NCBI GenBank assembly: GCA_013414665.1
Contig: CP058703.1
Coordinates: 2,771,848 to 2,778,110 of the forward strand
Length of the DNA stretch: 6,263 nucleotides
Reading direction: 5' to 3'
Origin: Cyclobacteriaceae bacterium
GTDB taxonomy: Bacteria > Bacteroidota > Bacteroidia > Cytophagales > Cyclobacteriaceae
Shown here: one piece after another, positions 1 to 5,649 of the stretch
Layout: the number at the start of each line of letters is the position of its first letter
Numbering within the stretch: the first letter of the stretch is position 1
The notes under the pieces: model-generated
The model's input: only the letters and a program-made list of their open reading frames with translations
Databases searched by the model: none
What the model was told of the DNA's origin: nothing
Program-made: the position numbers and the translations under genes

Positions 1-495
1 GTTGGCCAGATCTCAGAATCGGATGTGTTGTTAGCCTCGGCTTCCGATGCAATTATTCTTGGCTTCCAGGTGCGGCCATCCGCTTCGGCAAGAAGGTTGG
101 CCGAGAATGAAGAGATTGAAATCAGATTATACTCCATTATCTACGATGCCATTGATGAGATTAAGGCGGCCATGGAAGGTATGCTGGAGAAGGAGATGGA
201 AGAAGTGATTGTGGGTAATGCCGAAGTGCGCGAAGTATTCAAGATTTCGAAAGTGGGTACGGTGGCAGGGTCGATGGTAACCGATGGGTACATCAAGCGC
301 AACAATCCAATTCGGTTAATACGCGAAGGTATTGTGGTTTACTCGGGCGAGATGACTGCCCTAAAGCGCTTTAAAGATGATGCGAGCGAAGTAAAAGCAG
401 GCTTTGATTGCGGTATCAGCATCAAAAACTTTGCAGATATTAAAGTGGGCGATGTAATTGAAAGCTACGAAAACCGCGAGGTGAAGAAAATATAA
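1..495 (+). CDS. infB: Translation initiation factor IF-2, C-terminal part (5' end outside window)
   Basis: IF-2 is the GTPase that brings fMet-tRNA to the 30S subunit and promotes 50S joining. Reading frame 1 is open from the first base to TAA at 493-495, giving the last 164 residues. It begins in the domain with [17 protein letters not shown], continues through the long charged helix ([20 protein letters not shown]...) and ends in the last beta-barrel that binds fMet-tRNA. That barrel shows [49 protein letters not shown] and [10 protein letters not shown], which align by eye with E. coli IF-2 motifs (RFKDD, CGI, GDVIE). The G domain lies upstream of the window. No frame break is seen in this part. 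A strong terminator follows 21 nt after the stop, so this is the last gene of its transcript. The identification is secure. Confidence 0.97.
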   Translation, partial: VGQISESDVLLASASDAIILGFQVRPSASARRLAENEEIEIRLYSIIYDAIDEIKAAMEGMLEKEMEEVIVGNAEVREVFKISKVGTVAGSMVTDGYIKRNNPIRLIREGIVVYSGEMTALKRFKDDASEVKAGFDCGISIKNFADIKVGDVIESYENREVKKI

Positions 496-516
496 GCCGC
501 TGCAATAGCGCACAAT

Positions 517-553
517 AAAAAATGCCTGCCCGGATTTCTGGGCAGGCTTTTTT
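517..553 (+). terminator. Rho-independent bidirectional terminator after infB
   Basis: The stem GCCTGCCC (524-531) pairs perfectly with GGGCAGGC (540-547) around an 8-nt loop. Six T follow on the plus strand, and six A precede on the left, so the minus-strand copy also ends in a T run. It ends the infB transcript and could also stop transcripts arriving from the minus-strand side. Confidence 0.93.
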
Positions 554-576
554 ATGAGTATGCCTGCTAACGGCAT

Positions 577-602
577 AACGGCCGTTGGATCGTTTAATCC
601 AA
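577..602. repeat. Perfect 10-bp palindrome plus adjoining short hairpin
   Basis: AACGGCCGTT at 577-586 is a perfect palindrome, with an extra AACGGC direct copy at 569-574. It overlaps a second inverted repeat, TTGGAT (585-590) with ATCCAA (597-602). There is no T-run, so it is not a second terminator. It could be a protein-binding or recombination site; the function is unknown. Confidence 0.5.
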
Positions 603-768
603 GGGTGTATCTTAGGTTTCCAATAAGGGTATATAAGACATAGAGTGGCTTATAGCCAATTGTTACCGCCAATGCCCCTCGTCCCGCGGACAGTGAAGAC
701 CAAGACGACAAAGACTCGTTTCCGCAGACTAGAAATTAATACACTTAATGGGTGACACTCTCCTAAAC

Positions 769-1043
769 CAGATTCTCCATGTGGACAAGATTTCGTTTCA
801 AAACATAACGACTGACAGAGAAATAATAAAAGGATGACATCACCTAGCAACGATACTGGTGGACGACAACTTTAACAGCTTCGAATTCCCCCGCGCTGGC
901 AACTTGGACAGATTCTCAACCCACGCTAATTTGGCACATGCCATAGCCACACTTCCCGCCCGACACCAAAGCTATGGCAAGAGCCAAATCGCCAACGCGC
1001 AAGAGTTTCAACCGACAAATTGTTTTACTCTAGCCAGATTCTC
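769..1043 (+). repeat. Three direct copies of CAGATTCTC
   Basis: CAGATTCTC occurs at 769-777, 909-917 and 1035-1043. The last two copies extend to the 11-mer CAGATTCTCAA. Spacing is 140 and 126 bp. The third copy lies inside the C-terminal coding part of the reconstructed minus-strand gene, while the first two lie in the spacer. The copies may mark duplicated fragments, or may be partly chance. Confidence 0.4.
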
Positions 1044-1116
1044 AAAATCAACGTAATATTCGAATGACCTTTTATCCTGTTCCACCCTTCGTTTTTAATT
1101 AACAGGTCGTTGCTAG
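844..1116. repeat. 10-bp inverted repeat pair CTAGCAACGA / TCGTTGCTAG
   Basis: CTAGCAACGA at 844-853 and its exact reverse complement TCGTTGCTAG at 1107-1116 enclose 253 bp. That interval contains the long hairpin and the last codons of the reconstructed minus-strand gene. Neither arm extends further. No direct target duplication was seen beside the arms, so a small mobile element is possible but not shown. Confidence 0.45.
893..1000. repeat. Long two-part imperfect hairpin next to the stop codon of the broken kelch-like gene
   Basis: The inner arms 929-947 and 971-989 are 19 nt each and pair at 17 of 19 positions (two A-A mismatches, at 936/982 and 938/980) around a 23-nt loop. An outer stem, 893-900 with 991-1000, adds 8 pairs with a 2-nt bulge at 995-996. 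There is no T-run, so it is not an intrinsic terminator. On the minus strand it begins 7 nt after the stop codon at 1008-1010. This layout recalls cassette recombination sites or REP-like elements, but the integron attC core GTTRRRY is not present at the expected ends. Confidence 0.65.
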
Positions 1117-2446
1117 AATTAGCATATCTCCACTTTCTATTTATTGAAATAAGGATTTCACTTCGTTGTTTTTTTGAACTTCGCTATTTTTATTGGCAAC
1201 GCCAATAATTTTATTTATCGAATCAATATCAACACCATGACCTTTTTCTGATTTTGAGAGAATAAGGCTAATTATTTCTAACTCCTTTCCCTGAAAAAGA
1301 CTCTTATGCTCAACACCATTAGAACTAATTGGGAGCAATTGAGGTTTACGTTTTTCGAATGACATAGAAACCCAACCCCGCTAAAGAAAACCCCAAGAGA
1401 AACCCAATGCTTAAAGCTCCAAAAACTTTTTATTAAATTTCTGACCAGCAACTCCAAATCGTTTATTCGGGCTGTAAACTTCAATACCAATAGGTGTAAA
1501 ATTTACTCGCTCCAATTGGATTGAGTCAGAAGTAGATTCTTGTCCTAAAACCCATGACTTCATTGATTGAACAAAGAAAGTTGAATCCTTAAAATACATT
1601 ACGGTTTCAGGCTTTAGTAGGTGAGTAATCGACCTCGTAATTTTTCATCTAATGTTAATATTTGATTTCTTTCAAAATCAAGTAAATAAATTGTTGCCTT
1701 TTGTGGGTCATGGACGACCTGACCCCAAGGACTGGGGCCAAGGTTTCTCGTTGTAATCGCACTAGCCAATTTCCTGACTTTTTCATTTAGCAACCCAACA
1801 CTTTTCCACAGTTTACTCTTAAGATTAAGTATGAAAACAGAATCTGTTACACCATCGGGATAATTATCTGACCGAATAATTCCCTCTTTCGAATCAATTG
1901 AATAACCTATCCAGAGTTCTCCTTTCTTCTGATTAAACCAAATTGGCGGAGCTACATAACCTGCTTTTGAAAATGGAATTTCTCGATTAAGATTCTCAAT
2001 TTCCCACTCACCCTTCCTTGCAAGATAAACTCTCAAATGCCCATTGTACCTCCAATAGCCGTAACCTCCGAAAGAGTAAATGGTATCTTGATAACTGAAA
2101 GCATAAAACCCGAAGTTGTATCCGTAAAAATTAGTCGAGTCTTGCCGAACCAATTCAGGCTTATTGATACTTGTTACAACTCGGTAGACCCGACCGGTTC
2201 CATCTGGCATCAAAAAAGGCCATCCGAGTTCTTAATTAGAATTTGTGGAATGTACTTAATAAACTCGACTGGTACTTCACCTGGAATTTCAAATTTCACA
2301 AATCCTGGGTTTAACTGAGTTACCTCAGCGAGACTGCCTTTAGATTCTGATAACCGTTTTAGACTATTTGAAGTAGGCTGCCCTTGAACAACAATTGAGA
2401 GCGCGGAAAAGAGAAATAGATATAAAAATGAAGTCAGTCGTGTCAT
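1008..2446 (-). pseudogene. Exported kelch-like beta-propeller / single-TM / cytoplasmic-domain protein, broken by six frame breaks
   Basis: ATG at 2446 starts a Sec signal peptide (MTRLTSFLYLFLFSALSIVVQG). The mature part has IPQILIKNSDGLF, DGTGRVYRV, the kelch-like strand IYSFGGYGYWRYNG and a long propeller region. A hydrophobic helix (SIGFLLGFSLAGLGFYVIRK) precedes a charged C-terminal domain with GKELEIISLIL, INKIIGVANKNSEVQK, KQRSEILISINRKW and RRVEQDKRSFEYY, ending at TGA 1008-1010. I recall similar Bacteroidota proteins with a propeller, one helix and a helix-turn-helix-like tail, so a membrane sensor is inferred. Breaks lie at 2212-2217 (T6 in the sense strand), about 1617-1645 (A5 at 1641-1645 likely), 1421-1431, 1351-1355 (A5, one base too many), 1169-1175 (A7) and 1092-1096 (A5). 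Five need one added base and one needs one removed, giving 480 residues. Either decay or assembly error. Confidence 0.72.
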
Positions 2447-2464
2447 AAAACTATAAACTGCAAT

Positions 2465-2489
2465 AAAGATAGGTGATTCACCTTTCTTT
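2465..2489. repeat. Near-perfect hairpin in the divergent intergenic region
   Basis: AAAGATAGGTGA (2465-2476) and TCACCTTTCTTT (2478-2489) pair at 11 of 12 positions around a centre at T2477; the core AGGTGATTCACCT is an odd palindrome. It overlaps the stop codon of a possible minus-strand ORF remnant and sits just upstream of the kelch-like start. It could be a weak terminator for that remnant or an operator for the divergent genes. The sequence does not decide. Confidence 0.5.
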
Positions 2490-2622
2490 AAAATTCTGAT
2501 TTACAAACTTTTAAACCAAGTGAATCGGAAAATACTGTTTCCCCTACTTCTTCACCAAGTATAAGACCTTTCTTAGCATCAAATGCCTTAGTGTGAAATA
2601 ATTTTATCAAGTCGAGGGCAAA
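2488..2622 (-). pseudogene. Possible C-terminal remnant of an unknown protein
   Basis: The minus strand is open for 44 codons, from just after an in-frame TAA (2623-2625) to TAA 2488-2490. It contains LIKLFHTKAFDAKKG and LILGEEVGETVFSDSLG, and ends in KVCKSEF. The composition is protein-like and unlike noise from AT-rich spacer. The only starts are non-ATG (TTG at 2610-2608). One frame shift upstream, a similar-looking stretch (GRQILPVLLVDAFPYNLPS) continues to about 2685, but this overlaps the signal peptide of the plus-strand lipoprotein, so both cannot be trusted. A hairpin follows the stop directly. I do not recognise the family. It may be a gene tail left by rearrangement, or a chance ORF. 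Confidence 0.3.
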
Positions 2623-2626
2623 TTAT

Positions 2627-3302
2627 ATGGAAAGGCATCAACTAAAAGTACTGGTAATATTTGTCTCCCTAATTTATTATAGGTTGCGACTCCAAGTCAA
2701 AGATGACTACCGAAAATTCTGCAACTCAAAAGAGTGAGAGCAGGCCAGTAACAATAATTTATGAGGGAACCATTTCAGCGCAAGGCTTCTCACAGTCTAT
2801 TATTCTCACAGTAAAAACCGACTATTCTGAGGCTGCGATAAACGGCCCTATGACGCCACTGTTTCAATCGAGCCCCGGTGTATACACGTGGACAACAGGG
2901 ACAATAACGGGAATGAGTATTAGACCGGAGGAAAAAATGTGTTCAATCTATACAGTTGACGGGGAACTGCTAGGCCGAGTTTACAAGACTAAAGAAGAAT
3001 TGGCTGACGGAACTCAAAGAACGGATAGTGGACAGAAAAATAGCAAAAGCAATGTTTGTGGTGATGAGTACTCAGCAAAACGTGGCGTTGAAGGTTATCT
3101 AAGCGACAGAGGTTTTAATCAACTAGCGGGAGAATATGAAGCTGAAATTGATGAAATAAGACTCATTAGTGATTGCACATACAATTGTAAAATTAAAATT
3201 ACAAGCTACCAAGACCCAATGGGTTACGATGCTGTTTATAAAAACCTTAAGGTCGAATGGTCATCGTATGACGGCAAATATGTAGTAACTGGAACATTTT
3301 AA
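2627..3302 (+). CDS. Hypothetical lipoprotein, first gene of the exported-protein operon (frame break in signal peptide)
   Basis: The intact frame from ATG 2703 gives 199 residues, but it is open further upstream and reads GCDSKSK directly before that ATG, a typical lipobox end. The hydrophobic part lies in the next frame, from ATG 2627: MERHQLKVLVIFVSLI. Removing one T from TTT at 2673-2675 joins them into a signal ending IIIGC, with Cys20 as lipidation site and 224 residues in total. The mature protein has VTIIYEGTISAQGFSQSIIL and CSIYTVDGELLGRVY, then a C-terminal module starting near residue 164 (FNQLAGEYEAEIDE) with a CTYNC pair and ending KYVVTGTF. The C-terminal part looks beta-rich. 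I do not recognise a named family. Start 2627 is chosen for the lipobox; ATG 2703 would leave a cytoplasmic protein and is less likely. Confidence 0.72.
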
Positions 3303-3313
3303 ATAATCAATTT

Positions 3314-3555
3314 ATGGCGCTTTGTAGATGTAAAGAACACCCACCGAAACCTCGTAAAAGAATCTATACGCATACAGTTGAGCCAATTGGATACCCTAAC
3401 ACATCATCAATTTGTGGAAATGAAAATTGTCAAATGAGTGGGCTGATTTGGCTTGACACAGATGACTTTATAAGATTTCAAGCAGGTGAAAGAATATTCC
3501 CTTTCCTAACGCTGCTTCAAAAGTTAAAGTGACGAATAATATTAAACCAAAGTAA
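3314..3555 (+). CDS. Small cysteine-rich (zinc-ribbon-like) protein, frame break near its C-terminus
   Basis: ATG 3314 lies 11 nt after the previous stop. The protein begins MALCRCKEH and has C4, C6, H9, C34 and C39 (SSICGNENC), a CxC...CGxxxC pattern fitting one bound metal ion. Residues EPIGYPNTSSICG and GLIWLD resemble a small Bacteroidota protein type that I recall but cannot name. As given, the frame stops at 3530-3532 after RIFPFLTLLQKLK. Adding one C near 3505-3506 instead gives RIFPFPNAASKVKVTNNIKPK with stop TAA 3553-3555. This fits the KVKV-type ending I expect for the family and leaves only 2 nt before the next ATG. Repaired length is 80 residues (72 unrepaired). No signal peptide, so probably cytoplasmic. 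Confidence 0.72.
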
Positions 3556-3557
3556 AA

Positions 3558-4003
3558 ATGAAGAATATAATAGCCCTCTGCATTACTATAACTCTATTAA
3601 TCAATTGTACGCCCCAGAGTGGAAACAAAAAGGGTTTAACTCGGAAGTAGAATATCAAAAAGACCAAGAAAAGAAAAAATGGCTGACATCTGATTCCAAA
3701 TTTATTGGTACGTGGTGGTACAAAACCGACATATGGGGTTCGGATATCAAACTAGTTTATACAATCGAAATAAATAACGATGGTTCAGGCAAATTTGAAG
3801 AGACTCAGGGAATCAGGTTTGCTAGGACAGATTATTTCAATTGGACAAAGATTGACAATCAATCCATTCAAATATCTGGACTAAAAGGAGAACAAGACCC
3901 ATTTAAGGGAACTTACAGATTCGAGAGTTTTAATGGAAAATACACACTCGACTATTCAACAAATTGCTATAAGTTAAACTCTGAGTTCACCTTTTGTAAC
4001 TAA
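3558..4003 (+). CDS. Hypothetical lipoprotein with lipocalin-like GTW motif (frame break after the signal)
   Basis: ATG 3558 starts a lipoprotein signal, MKNIIALCITITLLINC, with lipobox LINC and Cys17 as lipidation site. That frame ends after about 30 codons, while the rest of the protein is open in the next frame back (from 3605, where only a TTG is available). Adding one A to AAAAA at 3627-3631 fuses them into GNKKGFNSEVEY and gives 148 residues. A charged linker leads to FIGTWWYKTD (G51, W53), then alternating strands including LVYTIEINNDGSGKFEET, GTYRFESFNGKYTLDY and a C-terminal LNSEFTFCN. GxW followed by beta strands resembles small lipocalin-like barrels. The exact family is not recognised. 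The gene starts 2 nt after the repaired stop of the upstream gene and ends 8 nt before the next ATG. Confidence 0.78.
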
Positions 4004-4011
4004 TTAATATT

Positions 4012-4733
4012 ATGAATCTGAATCTACTTAAACAAAATGGTAGTGAGCTTAAAAATACTCCAACGTATAAATTAGTATTTTTCGCATTAGTAGTTATACT
4101 GACTGCTTGCAATAAAAGTACTAGTCATAAAGAAGCGTATAGAGATAAACCACTGACATACGATAACCTTGTCGGTACTTGGTACTCACTCGATGATTAC
4201 AATGAAACTTTAAAAATTGAAAAGAGAACTATCTATAATGACTTGTTTAGCATAAGAAGCACTCGCACAGGTCATACAATTGGCACATACTATATTAATA
4301 TATCTGATATAGCAATTCCTATAGACATTGATGGAGATATTCTAATTGCTAGCAATAATGATATAGAATTATTTACTGCACGCGCCAAGATTAAATCAGG
4401 TATCAAAGACACCTTGTATTTAGGAGATGCCATATTTGTTTTAAATGCAAATCCAAGTGAAATGCCAACTCCGAAAAAAAACCTTGTGACTTTAACTCTG
4501 CGCTAAATAGCGTAACGGATGCTAATCCAGACTTCTATAGAATTTTCTTAGTTAAGATTAAAGAACTTGATAATAAAGATTTCTTAATAAGAGGCGAAGT
4601 TGGGGCGAATAATTGTGTTGTCTACAGTGTAAGTCAATCAGATTGTAAAGCGACATTTGTAACGCAAGGGACCTTTAATGAATGTGATAACTATTTTGAT
4701 TCTATAAGTGGTGTAGTCGTCTATGAAAATTGA
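4012..4733 (+). CDS. Hypothetical lipoprotein with lipocalin-like N-terminal domain, split by an A8 tract
   Basis: ATG 4012 gives a charged lead of about 18 residues, then YKLVFFALVVILTAC, with lipobox LTAC and Cys33 as lipidation site. A first domain starts LVGTWYSLDD (G55, W57) and looks beta-rich up to LYLGDAIFVLNA. The uninterrupted frame ends at 4504-4506. At A8 (4474-4481) a one-base shift back leads to KKKPCDFNSALNSVTDANPD, a further roughly 80-codon domain with C-rich strands (NNCVVYSVSQSDCKATF, GTFNECDNYF) ending VVVYEN at TGA 4731-4733. Repaired length is 240 residues. The shift site contains A AAA AAC in the zero frame, a known -1 slippery heptamer, so programmed frameshifting or transcript slippage is possible. 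A missing A is simpler, given similar breaks in neighbours. No family is recognised. Confidence 0.7.
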
Positions 4734-4756
4734 ATTTATTAACATAGGAATAGATT

Positions 4757-5485
4757 ATGAATAATTACGCTTTAAGGGGTTTTTTAATGACCTTCTTTAT
4801 AATGTTTCTCTTGACATTGAGAGGTTGCAAATCATTCCTAATCGGTTCCAGTGAGAATTACTTTGCATTGGTGGTAAGTTGTATCGTGATTGGGTCCATA
4901 TTTGGACTAGTAGGTTTAGTCTTTGGAAAGTATTTTAAAGCAGAACAACCGCCAATTGAAAATATTTTCTTCAAAAAGTACCCTCTACAAATATTTGGTG
5001 CACTAGCAATTTTATTTATTGGTCTTTACTTCTACGAATCTTGGAAACCATTACTATTAGGGAAAGATGTTAAGAGTGAATTAAAAAACAATCTTGAGAA
5101 TTTAAATGGTGTCTGGTATTGGAATGATAATAAAAATGACGAAAAATGGTTTATAAGCATTTGCTTACCAAATATCGAGCAATCGGGTTATTGTGTTATC
5201 ACTAAACACAAGGACAACTGGGGTGGAGAAAAGGAAGATATTATGTTAGTTGACGAAGATAATTTTAGGCTTAAGGAAGGCTACGATATTTATGGAGATA
5301 AGGCCTATGTTGGTGTTAGCACACAATCAAATAAGACATTATTCTTAGTTACCCAAATTGAAAATCGATTTGCTATTGACTGGTTTCTTAGAATATCTCA
5401 AATTCAAGATGAGCAATTCGGTGAAGGTATGATTAAATTTAGAAACGACTGCCTTGAGAATCCAAATTCTAAGGTAAATGGCTGA
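4757..5485 (+). CDS. Hypothetical three-helix membrane protein with exported-type C-terminal domain
   Basis: The frame from ATG 4757 to TGA 5483-5485 (242 residues) is intact. Three hydrophobic segments are seen: about 8-22 (FLMTFFIMFLLTL), 35-57 (ALVVSCIVIGSIFGLVGLVFG) and 76-93 (LQIFGALAILFIGLYFY). A charged linker (KSELKNNLENLN) leads into a C-terminal domain beginning GVWYWND (G118, W120) and rich in alternating strands, with a cysteine in ICLPNIEQSGYC. The G-x-W opening matches the two preceding lipoproteins. The side of the membrane facing this domain cannot be fixed from sequence alone. The gene starts 23 nt after the repaired stop of the upstream lipoprotein and is the last of the cluster. 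ATG 4757 is the first start in frame. Function unknown. Confidence 0.8.
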   Translation: MNNYALRGFLMTFFIMFLLTLRGCKSFLIGSSENYFALVVSCIVIGSIFGLVGLVFGKYFKAEQPPIENIFFKKYPLQIFGALAILFIGLYFYESWKPLLLGKDVKSELKNNLENLNGVWYWNDNKNDEKWFISICLPNIEQSGYCVITKHKDNWGGEKEDIMLVDEDNFRLKEGYDIYGDKAYVGVSTQSNKTLFLVTQIENRFAIDWFLRISQIQDEQFGEGMIKFRNDCLENPNSKVNG

Positions 5486-5533
5486 TAATTTTGACAGGTT
5501 GTAAATATAGATTAATGATTTGAATTTTGCATT

Positions 5534-5592
5534 GTTGAACTGAAACGGAATCAGGCTCTGCTGCGGAGCAACCTGCCAGGGTTAGGTTCAAC
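5534..5592. repeat. Folded spacer with 7-bp outer inverted repeat
   Basis: GTTGAAC (5534-5540) and GTTCAAC (5586-5592) are exact inverted repeats. They enclose a GC-rich stretch with further short self-complementary parts (GCTC...GAGC in 5554-5568, CAGG...CCTG). The GGTTCAACC part resembles a tRNA T-arm, but no acceptor stem, anticodon arm or correct length is present, so this is not called as a tRNA. Confidence 0.35.
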
Positions 5593-5596
5593 CGAC

Positions 5597-5649
5597 TGGA
5601 ATGGTCAAGCCCTGCCTTTTGTGCGGGGCTTTTCTTTTGGATCATTCCA
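5597..5649. repeat. Inverted repeat enclosing the terminator, near the IS end
   Basis: TGGAATGGTC (5597-5606) and GATCATTCCA (5640-5649) pair at 9 of 10 positions, with the remaining pair a G-T wobble. They flank the terminator stem directly and lengthen it. The right arm lies 24 nt beyond the transposase stop, so one arm could also be part of the IS end. With the other end outside the window this cannot be settled. Confidence 0.5.
5607..5638 (+). terminator. Rho-independent terminator after the lipoprotein operon
   Basis: AAGCCCTGC (5607-5615) pairs with GCGGGGCTT (5623-5631), 9 positions with one G-T wobble, around a 7-nt loop, and is followed by TTCTTTT. It lies about 120 nt after the stop of the last plus-strand gene and would end that transcript. 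It sits inside a longer inverted repeat (5597-5649). Confidence 0.85.

Larger units (their letters stand above)
554..1007. other. Gene-poor, repeat-rich spacer between infB and the accessory genes
   Basis: No convincing gene is seen here. Short ORFs exist on both strands (for example a TTG-initiated minus-strand ORF at 650-850), but none has a recognisable product. The segment is clearly more GC-rich than the genes to its right. It holds a 10-bp palindrome, a short hairpin at 585-602, the hairpin GGCTTATAGCC at 647-657, direct repeats of CAGATTCTC, one arm of a 10-bp inverted repeat (844-853) and a long imperfect hairpin (893-1000). This density of structure suggests a recombination-prone or repeat-derived spacer. 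The role is inferred only. Confidence 0.5.

Noticed and set aside
361..850. Minus-strand ORFs opposite infB (361-711) and in the spacer (650-850)
   Set aside because: The first overlaps secure infB codons and runs through the terminator. The second starts with TTG and overlaps an inverted-repeat arm; it has a hydrophobic N-terminus and several cysteines but no recognisable motif.
893..1000. Integron attC site
   Set aside because: The paired structure is suggestive, but the RYYYAAC/GTTRRRY core ends are not in the right places and no integrase gene is in the window.
859..1056. Plus-strand ORF of 65 codons
   Set aside because: It starts on GTG or similar, runs straight through the long hairpin and lies opposite the C-terminal codons of the minus-strand gene.
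1141..1365. Separate 74-residue minus-strand gene
   Set aside because: It lacks its own sensible start context and joins in order with the membrane helix upstream and KQRSEI... downstream by one-base repairs, so it is part of the larger gene.
1278..1490. Minus-strand ORF of 70 codons
   Set aside because: It is an out-of-frame shadow of the helix region; the SIGFLLGFSLAGLGF reading in another frame is far more protein-like.
2037..2318. Plus-strand ORF of 93 codons
   Set aside because: It lies opposite the propeller region of the kelch-like gene and has no recognisable feature.
2599..2606. Bacteroidota -7 promoter box (TAnnTTTG) before the lipoprotein operon
   Set aside because: TAATTTTA fits only partly and no matching -33 TTTG is present at the right distance.
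5534..5606. tRNA gene, because of GGTTCAACC
   Set aside because: The stretch is too short and lacks an acceptor stem, D-arm and anticodon arm.
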